Source of the DNA: Planctomycetaceae bacterium
GTDB taxonomy: Bacteria > Planctomycetota > Phycisphaerae > Phycisphaerales > SM1A02
Direction: 5' to 3'
DNA: 64,000 nucleotides
NCBI GenBank assembly: GCA_947490615.1
Contig: CANLHK010000002.1
Coordinates: forward strand, 248,001 to 312,000
Shown here: positions 33,632 to 42,989 of the stretch, one piece after another
Numbering within the stretch: the first letter of the stretch is position 1
Layout: the number at the start of each line of letters is the position of its first letter
The notes under the pieces: generated by a model
The model's database searches: none
What the model was told of the DNA's origin: nothing
What the model saw: only the letters and a program-made list of their open reading frames with translations
Made by a program: the position numbers and the translations under genes

Positions 33632-34753
33632 TCACCGCGTCGCGTAGTTGTGAGTGATCCAGTCACGGTAGCTGCCGTCCATCACGGCGCGCCACCAACG
33701 CTCGTTGGCGAGATACCAGGCAATGGTCCGCGTCAAACCCGCATCGAAGGTGATCTGCGGGGTGTAGCCGAGTTCGCGTTGCGCCTTGCGAGGATCGATG
33801 GCATAGCGCCGATCGTGCCCAGGACGGTCCTTCACATAGGTCACGAGCGACCAGCACGGACGCCCCTCAGCGGCGGGCGAGTCAGGAAAGCGCCGCGCCA
33901 ACGAGCGATCCGCTGCAAAGGCTGCATCGATAGAGGCCGTGATGCGCTCGACGATCTCAAGGTTGGGACGCTCATTCTCGCCGCCGATGTTGTAGACCTC
34001 GCCGACACGGCCAGTGTCCAGCGCAAGCGAGATGCCGCGGCAGTGGTCGTCGACATGAAGCCAGTCGCGCACATGCTTGCCGTCGCCGTAGATCGGAAGC
34101 GGCTTGCCATGCAGGCAGTTCAGCAGCATGAGCGGAATGAGCTTCTCAGGAAACTGAAATGGCCCGTAGTTGTTCGAGCAGTTGGTGGTCGTGACTTCAA
34201 GATGGAAAGTGTGGTGGTAGGCGCGAACGAGATGGTCGCTCGCAGCCTTACTGGCCGAGTAGGGCGAGTTCGGCTGGTACTGGTGCTCCTCGGTAAAGGG
34301 AGCGTCACTCATACCAAGCGAGCCATAGACCTCATCGGTCGAGACATGATGAAAGCGATGCGGCCGCCCTGAACCCGCGAGCCACACGGTGCGCGCGGCC
34401 TTGAGCAGGGAGTGCGTGCCTTGCACATTGGTTTCGATGAACGCGTCAGGGCCAGTGATCGAGCGGTCGACATGGCTCTCGGCTGCAAAGTGCACGATGG
34501 TGCTCAGGTCATGCTCCCGCAGCAGTCGTTCCACGAGTGGCGTGTCGCGAATGTCACCATGCACAAATTCGCAGCGGCTTGGATCGATGTCGGCGAGATT
34601 GGCGCGGTTGCCCGCGTAGGTCAGCGCATCGAGCACCACGATGCGGCACGACTCGTCGCCGCTCAAGCGCTGCCTGATGAAGTTGGCGCCGATGAACCCT
34701 GCGCCGCCTGTCACCAGCATGTTGGAGGTCGTCTTGCACGAGAGCGTCATCAT
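33632..34753 (-). CDS. rfbB: dTDP-glucose 4,6-dehydratase
   Basis: 373 residues. Extended SDR enzyme with NAD-binding TGGAGFIG (15-22), the active-site STDEVYGSLG and YSASKAASDHLVRAY (YxxxK), plus NCSNNYGPFQFPEKLIPLMLLN and GKHVRDWLHVDDHCRGI, all conserved in RmlB. It converts dTDP-glucose into dTDP-4-keto-6-deoxyglucose, second step of dTDP-L-rhamnose synthesis. The ATG overlaps the rfbD stop in ATGA. An insert (FPDSPAAEGRPCWS) precedes the VTYVKDRPGHDRRYAID motif. Confidence 0.97.
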   Translation of the reverse strand: MMTLSCKTTSNMLVTGGAGFIGANFIRQRLSGDESCRIVVLDALTYAGNRANLADIDPSRCEFVHGDIRDTPLVERLLREHDLSTIVHFAAESHVDRSITGPDAFIETNVQGTHSLLKAARTVWLAGSGRPHRFHHVSTDEVYGSLGMSDAPFTEEHQYQPNSPYSASKAASDHLVRAYHHTFHLEVTTTNCSNNYGPFQFPEKLIPLMLLNCLHGKPLPIYGDGKHVRDWLHVDDHCRGISLALDTGRVGEVYNIGGENERPNLEIVERITASIDAAFAADRSLARRFPDSPAAEGRPCWSLVTYVKDRPGHDRRYAIDPRKAQRELGYTPQITFDAGLTRTIAWYLANERWWRAVMDGSYRDWITHNYATR

Positions 34754-35664
34754 GTTCCCTTGGTCGTCGTTCTCTCGGTCACGGCTTGAACGCTTGCCAC
34801 GAATTCCGAAAGCGTCTCGCGCAAACCCTCGCGCCAGTGCGGACTAGGGGCGCCGAGCAGCTCCCAAGTCGCCTCTTTCGAGAGGATCGACATCGCGGGC
34901 CGACGCGCGGGCGTCGGATAGTCCACAGTGCGAATCGGGACCACCGCCGCGCGACCACCGTGGAGCCCGAGGGCTGCTGATTCCTCGCGAATCGCCACCG
35001 CAAAGTCGTACCAGCTCGCGACACCCGCGTCCGTCCAATGATGGATGCCTGCGGCGCCCTTGGCTTCAAGATCCCAAATCGCGCGGGCGAACCCTGCGGC
35101 GGTTGTCGGCGAGCCGATCTGATCGGCGACGACGCGAATATCAGTTCCAGCGTCATCGCGCTCTTGCATGAGTCGCACCATGGTGCGCATGAAGTTCTTC
35201 CCACTCGCGCTGTACAGCCACGCGGTGCGCACGACCAGCGCCTGGGCTGAACGCAACGCAGCGGCTTCTCCGTCGCGCTTACTCGCGCCATACACCGAGA
35301 GTGGATTGGTCGCGTCTCCCGCGAGGTACGGTCGAGAGGAACAACCATCAAACACATAGTCGGTGGAGATGTGCACCAAGCGCGCGCCGTGTCCATCACA
35401 GGCTTCGCGCAACAGGTCCACGGCGTGGTGGTTCACGCGGTGCGCCTCATCGGCGTGAGTTTCTGCAAGATCGACTGCGGTGTAGGCGGCGGCGTTGATG
35501 AGCACATGCGGTCGATACTGCGCCAGAGCAGCGTCAATCTGCGCCGTGCGGGTGATGTCGAGCTGCTCCAACGAGAGCGCCACGACCTCGAGATTGTCAG
35601 GAGCCCATCGACCGAGCTCATCGGCGAGCTGTCCCCCCGCACCCGTGATCAACGCGCGCTTCAT
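34750..35664 (-). CDS. rfbD: dTDP-4-dehydrorhamnose reductase
   Basis: 304 residues. The SDR pattern is LITGAGGQLADEL, LINAAAYTAVDLAETHADEAHRVN, LVHISTDYVFDG and PLSVYGASKRDGE (YxxxK), then VVADQIGSPTTAAGFA, typical of RmlD. It reduces dTDP-4-keto-L-rhamnose to dTDP-L-rhamnose with NAD(P)H, the last step of the pathway. It overlaps rfbC (4 bases at 35661-35664) and rfbB (4 bases). Confidence 0.96.
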   Translation of the reverse strand: MKRALITGAGGQLADELGRWAPDNLEVVALSLEQLDITRTAQIDAALAQYRPHVLINAAAYTAVDLAETHADEAHRVNHHAVDLLREACDGHGARLVHISTDYVFDGCSSRPYLAGDATNPLSVYGASKRDGEAAALRSAQALVVRTAWLYSASGKNFMRTMVRLMQERDDAGTDIRVVADQIGSPTTAAGFARAIWDLEAKGAAGIHHWTDAGVASWYDFAVAIREESAALGLHGGRAAVVPIRTVDYPTPARRPAMSILSKEATWELLGAPSPHWREGLRETLSEFVASVQAVTERTTTKGT

Positions 35665-36221
35665 GCGAACGCCTCGGCCTCGGCAAAGGTCCGCGCTCCG
35701 TGACGATCCTTCTCACTCAAGACCACGGATTCGATTCCACCGATCAGTTCAAACGGCCAGACCACACCAACAGCGGGATCATCAAAGGCCACGGTGCGCT
35801 CATGGTGTGGCGCATAGAGCTCAGTGCACTTGTAGACGAAGTCGGTGTCGTCCTCGAGTGCGAGAAATCCGTGGGCAAACCCAGGGGGAATCCACAGGGC
35901 GCGGTGGTTGCTGCCGCTGAGAATGCGACCGCTCCATCGCCCGTAGGTCGCGCTGCTCTTGCGCATGTCGACCGCGACATCGAAGACCGACCCACGAACG
36001 ACTCGGACCAACTTGCCCTGCGCGTTCTGCACTTGGTAGTGCAAGCCCCGCAGAATCCCGCGACGCGAGCGGCTCCAGTTGTCCTGCACGAAGCGCGCGT
36101 CGATCCCCGCGGCCTGAAAGGCGTGCTCGTTCCAGGTCTCAAGGAAAAAGCCTCGCGCGTCACCAAAAACCTTGGGCACGATCTCCAACACATCGGGGAT
36201 TTCAGTGGGCACGATCTGCAT
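35661..36221 (-). CDS. rfbC: dTDP-4-dehydrorhamnose 3,5-epimerase
   Basis: 186 residues from ATG 36221, the family length; the upstream extension of the frame overlaps rfbA and is not used. Cupin enzyme with GDARGFFLETWNEHAF, FVQDNWSRSRRGILRGLHYQ (catalytic His region), GSVFDVAVDMRKSS, LWIPPGFAHGFLALED and VYKCTELYAPHHE with the conserved Tyr. It epimerises C3 and C5 of dTDP-4-keto-6-deoxyglucose. Gene order here is A-C-D-B. Confidence 0.96.
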   Translation of the reverse strand: MQIVPTEIPDVLEIVPKVFGDARGFFLETWNEHAFQAAGIDARFVQDNWSRSRRGILRGLHYQVQNAQGKLVRVVRGSVFDVAVDMRKSSATYGRWSGRILSGSNHRALWIPPGFAHGFLALEDDTDFVYKCTELYAPHHERTVAFDDPAVGVVWPFELIGGIESVVLSEKDRHGARTFAEAEAFA

Positions 36222-36234
36222 AGTGGTCTGTCCG

Positions 36235-37116
36235 TCACGCGCGGTCGTTGAGCAGTCCAAGGAGATACTGACCGTACTGGCTCTTGCCGATCTCGTGGCC
36301 AAGACGCTCGAGTTGGGCATCGTCGATCCAGCCGTTGCGCCAGCAAATCTCCTCGGGGCAGCAGATGCGAAGCCCCTGCCGCGCCTCAAGCGTCTGCACA
36401 AACTGCGCGGCCTGCAACATGGTGTCGAAGGTTCCCGTGTCGAGCCAGGCGCTTCCGCGGCCGAGGAGCTCCACATCGAGCGTGCCTCGCTCAAGGTAGG
36501 CCTGGTTCACACTGGTGATCTCGAGTTCCCCGCGCGCGGATGGCTTCACCGCGCGGGCGATGTCCACCACATCGCTGTCGTAGAAGTAGAGGCCGGTCAC
36601 GGCGTACTTCGACTTCGGGGCAATCGGCTTCTCTTCAATGCTCTTGGCGCGCTGGTTGCGATCAAACTCCACGACGCCGTAGGCCTCGGGATTTGAAACG
36701 TGGTACGCGAAGACCGTCGCGCCCTTTTCCTGGGCGCTGGCGATGCGAAGCCGCCTCTGAAAATCCGTCGCGTAGAAGATGTTGTCACCAAGCACCAGCG
36801 CGCTGCGGCGTCCACCGAGGAAGTCTGCACCAATGTGAAACGCCTGCGCGAGACCCTCGGGCTTTGGCTGCACTGCGAAACGCAAGTCAATTCCCCACGC
36901 GCTGCCGTTGCCGAGGAGCGCGTGGAACATCGGCGCATCGTGCGGAGTGGTGATGATGAGGACTTCACGAATGCCCGCGAGCAGCAGCGTGCTCAGTGGG
37001 TAGTAGATCATCGGCTTGTCGTAGACAGGAAGGAGCTGCTTGCTCACACCCTTGGTGATCGGGTGCAGGCGCGTTCCGCTTCCACCAGCGAGAATGATGC
37101 CGCGGCGTTGGTTCAT
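36235..37116 (-). CDS. rfbA: Glucose-1-phosphate thymidylyltransferase
   Basis: 293 residues. Nucleotidyltransferase signature [37 protein letters not shown] (shown from residue 6), then [44 protein letters not shown] and [16 protein letters not shown]. These are all conserved in RmlA. It makes dTDP-glucose, the first step to dTDP-rhamnose. The ATG overlaps the stop of the long TPR gene by four bases, tying rhamnose synthesis to the exosortase/TPR genes in one transcript. Confidence 0.97.
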   Translation of the reverse strand: MNQRRGIILAGGSGTRLHPITKGVSKQLLPVYDKPMIYYPLSTLLLAGIREVLIITTPHDAPMFHALLGNGSAWGIDLRFAVQPKPEGLAQAFHIGADFLGGRRSALVLGDNIFYATDFQRRLRIASAQEKGATVFAYHVSNPEAYGVVEFDRNQRAKSIEEKPIAPKSKYAVTGLYFYDSDVVDIARAVKPSARGELEITSVNQAYLERGTLDVELLGRGSAWLDTGTFDTMLQAAQFVQTLEARQGLRICCPEEICWRNGWIDDAQLERLGHEIGKSQYGQYLLGLLNDRA

Positions 37117-40100
37117 CGGTCGTTCCTCGAGGTCGAGGCCTCTGCCTTGCGTCGCACATTCAACAGCGCCGTCTCGATGCGGGCCATCCGCTCGGCAAGA
37201 GTGCGTGATGGCGCAAAGGACGCCTGCACGCGCGCGTCCGCCCGGCTGAGCGCGCGCCGCGCTTCTTCAGGAGATTGTCGCGCCAGTTCAATCTCGGCGA
37301 TTTCGACGGCCGACAGCACGGGATCAGGATTGCGGGTCGCCTCAGCCATCGCCTCGCCAAATTGTCGCGCCGCCACGAGTGCGCGGACCAACGTATCGGT
37401 GAGATCGATCGAGTCGGGCATCGCCGCACAGGCAAGGGACGCAAGAGCCACGGCTCTCTCGCCGTCGCGTCCTGCACGCAACATCGTGTCCGCGGCGTTG
37501 TTCAACGCAACGATCGCGACGGGCGTGCGTCGAAGTGCCAAGCCGATGTCCGCTTCGTTGCGCGCGCGGCGAGCCAACGACACAAGATCGAGGTTCGCGC
37601 CGCGTGCCCATGGTTGCAGGACGGGTTGATAGAGCGTCTCGTACAGTGCGAGCGCCGTCGAGTGCTCTCCACGCGCCGACGCGAGGTCCGCGCGCAGAAT
37701 CGCCACAGGGACCAAGGCTGAGTGAAACGCTGCGAGGGCAGTCTCGGCTTTGACGCAGGCCTCGCTGCTTCCAGCGCGACACAATGAGGTCCACGCCGCG
37801 ATGCACGCTGCGGAAGAAATCGCATCATCCTCCGTCGAAGCACTCACCAGACTCGCGATCGAATCCATCGCCGCCATCGCTCCGTCCACGGGGAGTGTCT
37901 GCGCAACCTCAATCCACACACCGACGAGTTCCCCGCGACGAGCCACGGGCGCCGTCTCAAGCCACGGGCGAAGCTCACTCCAACGCCCTCCTTGCACCGC
38001 GCAGACAATGAGCGTGCGGGCAGCATCGGTGTTTCCTTGCTGGGTCAGAATCTCGCGCGCCATCGGCTTGAGAAGTTCGAACCCTCGACCAGGGCGTCGC
38101 TGCAGGAGCTCGATGGAGGCGCGAGCCAAGTCGACTTCAAACGCATCGGCCGTTGCCATGCGCTGCCATGCCAGCGCGGAGCTCGCAGCTTCGTCCATGC
38201 GACCAGCCGCGATGGCTGTTTCGGTGGCAAGTTTGCCAATCGACTCTTCACCAGGCAACCGCGACAACGCGCGTTGCCCGATGCGAAAGGCGTCGTCCTT
38301 GCGCTCGGCCAAGAGATGCAACTGCGCAGCGACTCGCCATGCCAAGGCACTTCCCGAGTATTCCGTCGTCATCGCCTGCGCGCGGGTGAGCGCGGATTCT
38401 GTCGGCTCGATGCGACCCTCTGGCGTCGTCACGGAGTCAAGCAGCGCGATCGACGCCGCGAGATCGGGTCGTTGCGTGCTCGCTGCAGCGAGACTTCGCT
38501 CGAGCAGCGCACCACCGCTCGGATCTCCCACAAGCAGTGCCGCCGCCACGGTGGTGGCGTCCGGATTGTCAGGTTCGGCGACAAGCGAACGCGTGAGTGC
38601 TTCCCGCGCCCGCGTGAGATCACCCGAGCGGATCAACGCGCGAGCCAACAATAGTTCATGCGCACCCGTGGCTTCACGCGCCACGAGTTCCTCAGCCAAA
38701 CGCAGCGCTGCGACGACCTCACCATGCGCGAGTTCAAGATTGGCGCGCACTTCATCGAGTCGAGGTCCGCGCAGACGCTCTTGCGCAGCGTCAAGCGAAG
38801 CCCGCGCCTCTTCAAGGCGCCCATCGCGCGCGCAGAGCAGCGCAGCTTCGCGCTCCACAAGAAGCTCACGGCTATAGGCATCACCCACGGGCGGCTCCGC
38901 GCTGGAACGCAACGATGTTCGCATGTCGCTGAGCAATGCTGCGGCTTCGGCGACAGCGCCCATGCGCTGACGAATGCGCGCGAGGGCCACTGCGTCAACG
39001 ACTTCCTTGCTACGACCAACAAGCCGCTCACGGATCTGTGCCGCCTCAGCGAGGTGACCCTGTCGTGCCTTGAAGTCCGCTACATGACGAGTGGATTGGA
39101 GATCGTCGCCAACGACGCGGATGTACGCCTCGAGCGCGTCTTCCGCGCCATCGAAGTCACCAATCTGCTGGAGCGCGTTGACCAGCTGCGGATAGACCGT
39201 CGCCGATGCTGGTTCCGCTTGAACCGCCCGCGCAAGAAGCTTGGCTGAGCGTTCATACAACGGCGGCGACTGCCGCTCGAAGAGTGCAGCCAGTGTGGTC
39301 AACACACTGGTGGAATCGGGCGAGCGAAGTGCAGCCGCATCAAGAGACGCGATCGACGCGGCCAAGCGAGAGCGGTCTTCCGCATGGAAGGTCATGACCA
39401 TGGCAGCTTCCGCCACGAGCACGCGCAATGAGTCAGCACCGATGGCTGCCTTCATTTGTTCAAGCGCAGCGCGCACCAGCGCGTCGTCGGCAGCCGACCA
39501 CGACTCTGGGCGCGACAACACAAAGCTCGCCGTCTCCAAGCCTGCATCGGACTTCAGTTGCCCTTCAAGCCATTGGGCGATGCCATCGGGTTGAAGCAAG
39601 GGGTGACGCAGGCGCTCGAGCCTTCGTCGCGCCAGTGCGTCTCCAGCAACATCTCTTGGAGCCAAAGACAACGCGCGATCGATCGTTCGCAAGGCCGCCT
39701 CTCGCTGTCCCTGAGCGAGCAATCGCTCGGCGACCAATCCTGCGAGTTCTGCATCAACTTCGCCGGCCTCCAACTGTCCGAGGATGGAGCGCTGAAGCGC
39801 AGGATCGAATGCGGACGCGCTCTCAAGCGCACGGGAGAGTCGACCGAGGCCGACGGCGCTCGCTGCGGAAGGCTCGGTTGCGGCCTCACCGGAGACCATG
39901 ATCGCCGCTTCAAGCAACTCGCGCGCGGTCTCGCGGTCTCCGCGAGCAACAAAGACATCAGCAATCACAGGAGCGAGCGATGCAGGACCGTGAGTGGCAT
40001 CAGGACCTGAAAGAGCCGTCCAATAGCGACGGAGTGCTTCGGGCGAGTCCGCGCCAAAGACGCCGCCACGAGTGACAGGTCGGTAGTTGGCTTCGAGCAC

Positions 40101-41495
40101 AGCCGCCCACGCTTCGACCGCGAGGAGCGCCACCGACGGATCACCCGAGGGTCCGTAGCGCACAAGAAGTTCCTGAGCAATGCGAAACGCGTCACGCACG
40201 CGACCAAGCGACAGACTGGCGCGCACCGCGCGAATGCCCACTGGTTGGAAGCACTCGCCTGAGTGCTCGAAGGAGTGCACGAGGATCGATTGCGCCTCGT
40301 CAAAGTCACCCGCTTCCATCAGGATGTCTGCCAACAGGATGGCAACGATTGGATCCTTCGGACAGGCACGATGGGGTCCTGCGATGGCCTCAATGCGGGC
40401 TTGTGCCGTCGCGTCGGAATGAAACGCCTGCACAGAGGTGGTGAAGAGATCGCGCGTGCTACTCGTCCGAGCCAACTGCGCGGCCTCGTCACGATGACCC
40501 GTCAGGTACTTCGCCGCGTAGCGCAGGCGGAACACCGCGGCATCGCCCGAGCTGTCATTCCCAAAGCGTGTTTCAATTTCAGCAAGGCGACCGGCGCGCA
40601 AGAGTCGCTGCCCCTCAATCTCGCTGGCGTCCTTCGAACTGCCGAGCGCTGCGCGCGATGCAGTGATCGCGCCTTCGACAAGACGATCACGCTCCGCCGT
40701 CTCAAAGCTTCCTGACTCAATCGCGCCGACGAGTGTTTCGAGTTCGAGCCTCGAAGAGACCCCTGTTTGTGCGAGAGTTCGCAGGATTCCGCGTGCTTCC
40801 TCGTTCTTACCGATTTCACGCAAGAGATCGGCTTCCAGCAACCGCAAAGTTGAAGATGCCGCGAGCGCCGCGTCGGTCCGCCACGCGCGCACGCGCGTCA
40901 GGCGACCTTCGGCGTCCGCGCCAGCACGCTCGAGGCTCATCAATTCTGCCGCGCGCCATCGGCCGTTCTGCGGCTCGAGTTTCTGCAGTTCGCGCGCATG
41001 GAGTGCCGCCTCATCAAATCGGCCGGTGAGATTGAGCACTTCAAGTTCGATCTCTCGCGCGCGCACATCGGTGGGCACGAGCTCCAAGAGTCGATGCACC
41101 AAGGGCGGAATCTCAGGGAGATGACCGAGTGCGATGTAGGTTTCCAACAAGCCGCGCATCGCGCGGGGGTTCTGCTGTTCGCGCGCGAGGACGGCACGGA
41201 AGTAACTCGCGGCAGTCTGCCAGTGGCGACCATTGGATTCAGGGACATGGAGTCGGCACTCGGCCAGCGCGAGCACAACCTCCGAGTCTTCGTTGTTGCG
41301 CGCGGCAAAGGCCAGCGGCTCAAGCGCCTCGGCAAAGGCTTCTGTGGAAAAAAGCGCAAGGCCGACGCGACGCTTCTCGGCAAGTTGCGTCGAGCGGTAC
41401 CAGGCACGCGACAGCACGCCACCGACAACGACGACGGAGAGGGTGCCGATCAAGGCGGTCGAAAGGACGAGACGACGCTTGGTTCTCGGGTTCAC
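37113..41495 (-). CDS. Very large TPR-repeat protein, membrane-anchored
   Basis: 1460 residues. A single membrane anchor lies near the N-terminus (about 9-29), followed by helical TPR-like repeats along almost the whole length, visible as recurring A-x-x-x-L/F-x-x-A-L and LxxPxxxxA patterns, for example [35 protein letters not shown] and [15 protein letters not shown]. Large TPR proteins (PrsT/PEP-CTERM system TPR-repeat proteins) accompany exosortase and polysaccharide loci in other bacteria, probably as scaffolds for secretion or assembly. I infer a similar role by position. It begins 9 bases after the sugar transferase and overlaps rfbA. Confidence 0.8.
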   Translation of the reverse strand: MNPRTKRRLVLSTALIGTLSVVVVGGVLSRAWYRSTQLAEKRRVGLALFSTEAFAEALEPLAFAARNNEDSEVVLALAECRLHVPESNGRHWQTAASYFRAVLAREQQNPRAMRGLLETYIALGHLPEIPPLVHRLLELVPTDVRAREIELEVLNLTGRFDEAALHARELQKLEPQNGRWRAAELMSLERAGADAEGRLTRVRAWRTDAALAASSTLRLLEADLLREIGKNEEARGILRTLAQTGVSSRLELETLVGAIESGSFETAERDRLVEGAITASRAALGSSKDASEIEGQRLLRAGRLAEIETRFGNDSSGDAAVFRLRYAAKYLTGHRDEAAQLARTSSTRDLFTTSVQAFHSDATAQARIEAIAGPHRACPKDPIVAILLADILMEAGDFDEAQSILVHSFEHSGECFQPVGIRAVRASLSLGRVRDAFRIAQELLVRYGPSGDPSVALLAVEAWAAVLEANYRPVTRGGVFGADSPEALRRYWTALSGPDATHGPASLAPVIADVFVARGDRETARELLEAAIMVSGEAATEPSAASAVGLGRLSRALESASAFDPALQRSILGQLEAGEVDAELAGLVAERLLAQGQREAALRTIDRALSLAPRDVAGDALARRRLERLRHPLLQPDGIAQWLEGQLKSDAGLETASFVLSRPESWSAADDALVRAALEQMKAAIGADSLRVLVAEAAMVMTFHAEDRSRLAASIASLDAAALRSPDSTSVLTTLAALFERQSPPLYERSAKLLARAVQAEPASATVYPQLVNALQQIGDFDGAEDALEAYIRVVGDDLQSTRHVADFKARQGHLAEAAQIRERLVGRSKEVVDAVALARIRQRMGAVAEAAALLSDMRTSLRSSAEPPVGDAYSRELLVEREAALLCARDGRLEEARASLDAAQERLRGPRLDEVRANLELAHGEVVAALRLAEELVAREATGAHELLLARALIRSGDLTRAREALTRSLVAEPDNPDATTVAAALLVGDPSGGALLERSLAAASTQRPDLAASIALLDSVTTPEGRIEPTESALTRAQAMTTEYSGSALAWRVAAQLHLLAERKDDAFRIGQRALSRLPGEESIGKLATETAIAAGRMDEAASSALAWQRMATADAFEVDLARASIELLQRRPGRGFELLKPMAREILTQQGNTDAARTLIVCAVQGGRWSELRPWLETAPVARRGELVGVWIEVAQTLPVDGAMAAMDSIASLVSASTEDDAISSAACIAAWTSLCRAGSSEACVKAETALAAFHSALVPVAILRADLASARGEHSTALALYETLYQPVLQPWARGANLDLVSLARRARNEADIGLALRRTPVAIVALNNAADTMLRAGRDGERAVALASLACAAMPDSIDLTDTLVRALVAARQFGEAMAEATRNPDPVLSAVEIAEIELARQSPEEARRALSRADARVQASFAPSRTLAERMARIETALLNVRRKAEASTSRNDR

Positions 41496-41504
41496 AGCAA
41501 TGGC

Positions 41505-42989
41505 TCACTTCTTGGTCATGGTGCCTGTGGTGTCACTCGTCAAACTGTTGGTTGCTTCGGCGGCTCGCGCGGGCTTTCGCCCGATGTGCAGCACGGTGAG
41601 CACGGTGAGGATGAAGATGCGCAGGTCCAACAACGGTCCCTTGCGCGCGACATACTCGATGTCGTACTGAATCCACTCTTGAAAGTCTTTGCCAGGAGCG
41701 CGGGTCCGCATGACTTGCCAGAGGCCCGTGATCCCAGGTCGCACCGAGAGACGCTTCTCGCGCCACGCTGGGCAGAACTGGTTCTCATTCTCAGGGCTTG
41801 GACGCGGGCCCACGATCGACATGTCACCCGCGAGCACATTCCAGAACTGCGGAAACTCATCGAGTTGGAACTTGCGGAGATACTTGCCGATGCGCGTGAC
41901 GCGGGGATCGTCTTGGATCAACACCTGAGGTCCATCGCAGAGATTTTGCTTTCGCAGTTCTGCCATGAGCGCCTCAGCGTTTCGACGCATGGTGCGGAAC
42001 TTCCAGCAGCGGAAGAGCCGACCTCCTTGCGCCTGTCGGCGATGACCAAAGAAGATGGGGAACCCATCGTCGAGGTAGACGGCCAACGCAATGAGCGCAA
42101 GCATGGGAGCGAGCACGACGAGCGTCACCGCCGCGACAGTAAAGTCGATCGCGCGCTTCAAGGGGTCGTACCAATCTCCGTGCGCGTGCGGCTCACGCGA
42201 GCTCTTGGCGAACTCAGGACTGAAGATCTCCGAGATCGGACGGACGCGGACCGTCTTTCCTGGCACGGAGTCCCACATCACCGATGGACCAATCTCCTCG
42301 ACCCGCCCCCCGCCACTTCGCGCACCAAGCCAGAGCGGACCGACGCAGCGATCCTGTTCCGTGAGCGCATCACCTTCGAGTCCATAGACGCCCGTCGAGA
42401 GTTGGCAGATGCCCTCGAGAACACGCTCTGGATTGGCCCACACTTGAGCGATCGCGCGGATGACTCGCTCACGCTCGCCAGGGTGCGCGGCGTGAAATCG
42501 GCGACCACTGCATTCGATGGCGTCGATGCGCAGACGACGATGCCGACGCATCGCTCCGATGGCTGCAGTCGGCGAGTCACTGCCAGCCCAGATCTCCGCA
42601 TCGCCGCGCCGTTGCGCGACGAGCAGTTGACCACTGACTTGTCGTTCCGCCTTATAGATGCGCTCAATCTTTGCGACACAGCCGTCTGCAGCGAAGACGA
42701 TGCGTTCCCGGTAGCCGCTCTGGCCAGGCTCGATCAGTTGCACGCGCGTCAAATCCGCTGCGTTCCAGAGCAGTGTCTCGGCGATGCGTCGAAGATCAAA
42801 CACCACGATCTGTTCCGGCTCAAGCAGCAGAAAGACATCAGCACCAGAGTCTGGGCCAACGCCGCTTCCCAGCCGAACGCAACTGACCCCCACGGACGCC
42901 CAGTAGGCATCGTGGATCTCGATGGCGCCGAGTCCCCACACGCGGCCAGCGACGGCCGTTGTTTCTTCTCCCCGAACCGCGATCATCAC
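41505..42989 (-). CDS. Polyprenyl-phosphate sugar transferase with unusual N-terminal domain
   Basis: 494 residues. The C-terminal half (about 270-470) is a bacterial sugar transferase: RAIDFTVAAVTLVVLAPMLALIAL membrane helix, FRCWKFRTMRRNAE, QLDEFPQFWNVLAGDMSIVGPRP and VRPGITGLWQV. It would load the first sugar phosphate on undecaprenyl phosphate to start the polymer. The first 250 residues lack the four helices of WbaP-type enzymes and the CoA-binding fold of WcaJ types. They are soluble and end with CVGPLWLGARSGGGRVEEIGPSVMWD, reminiscent of a left-handed-helix coil of nucleotidyltransferases. It overlaps the Wzz/BY-kinase gene by four bases. Confidence 0.88.
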   Translation of the reverse strand: MMIAVRGEETTAVAGRVWGLGAIEIHDAYWASVGVSCVRLGSGVGPDSGADVFLLLEPEQIVVFDLRRIAETLLWNAADLTRVQLIEPGQSGYRERIVFAADGCVAKIERIYKAERQVSGQLLVAQRRGDAEIWAGSDSPTAAIGAMRRHRRLRIDAIECSGRRFHAAHPGERERVIRAIAQVWANPERVLEGICQLSTGVYGLEGDALTEQDRCVGPLWLGARSGGGRVEEIGPSVMWDSVPGKTVRVRPISEIFSPEFAKSSREPHAHGDWYDPLKRAIDFTVAAVTLVVLAPMLALIALAVYLDDGFPIFFGHRRQAQGGRLFRCWKFRTMRRNAEALMAELRKQNLCDGPQVLIQDDPRVTRIGKYLRKFQLDEFPQFWNVLAGDMSIVGPRPSPENENQFCPAWREKRLSVRPGITGLWQVMRTRAPGKDFQEWIQYDIEYVARKGPLLDLRIFILTVLTVLHIGRKPARAAEATNSLTSDTTGTMTKK

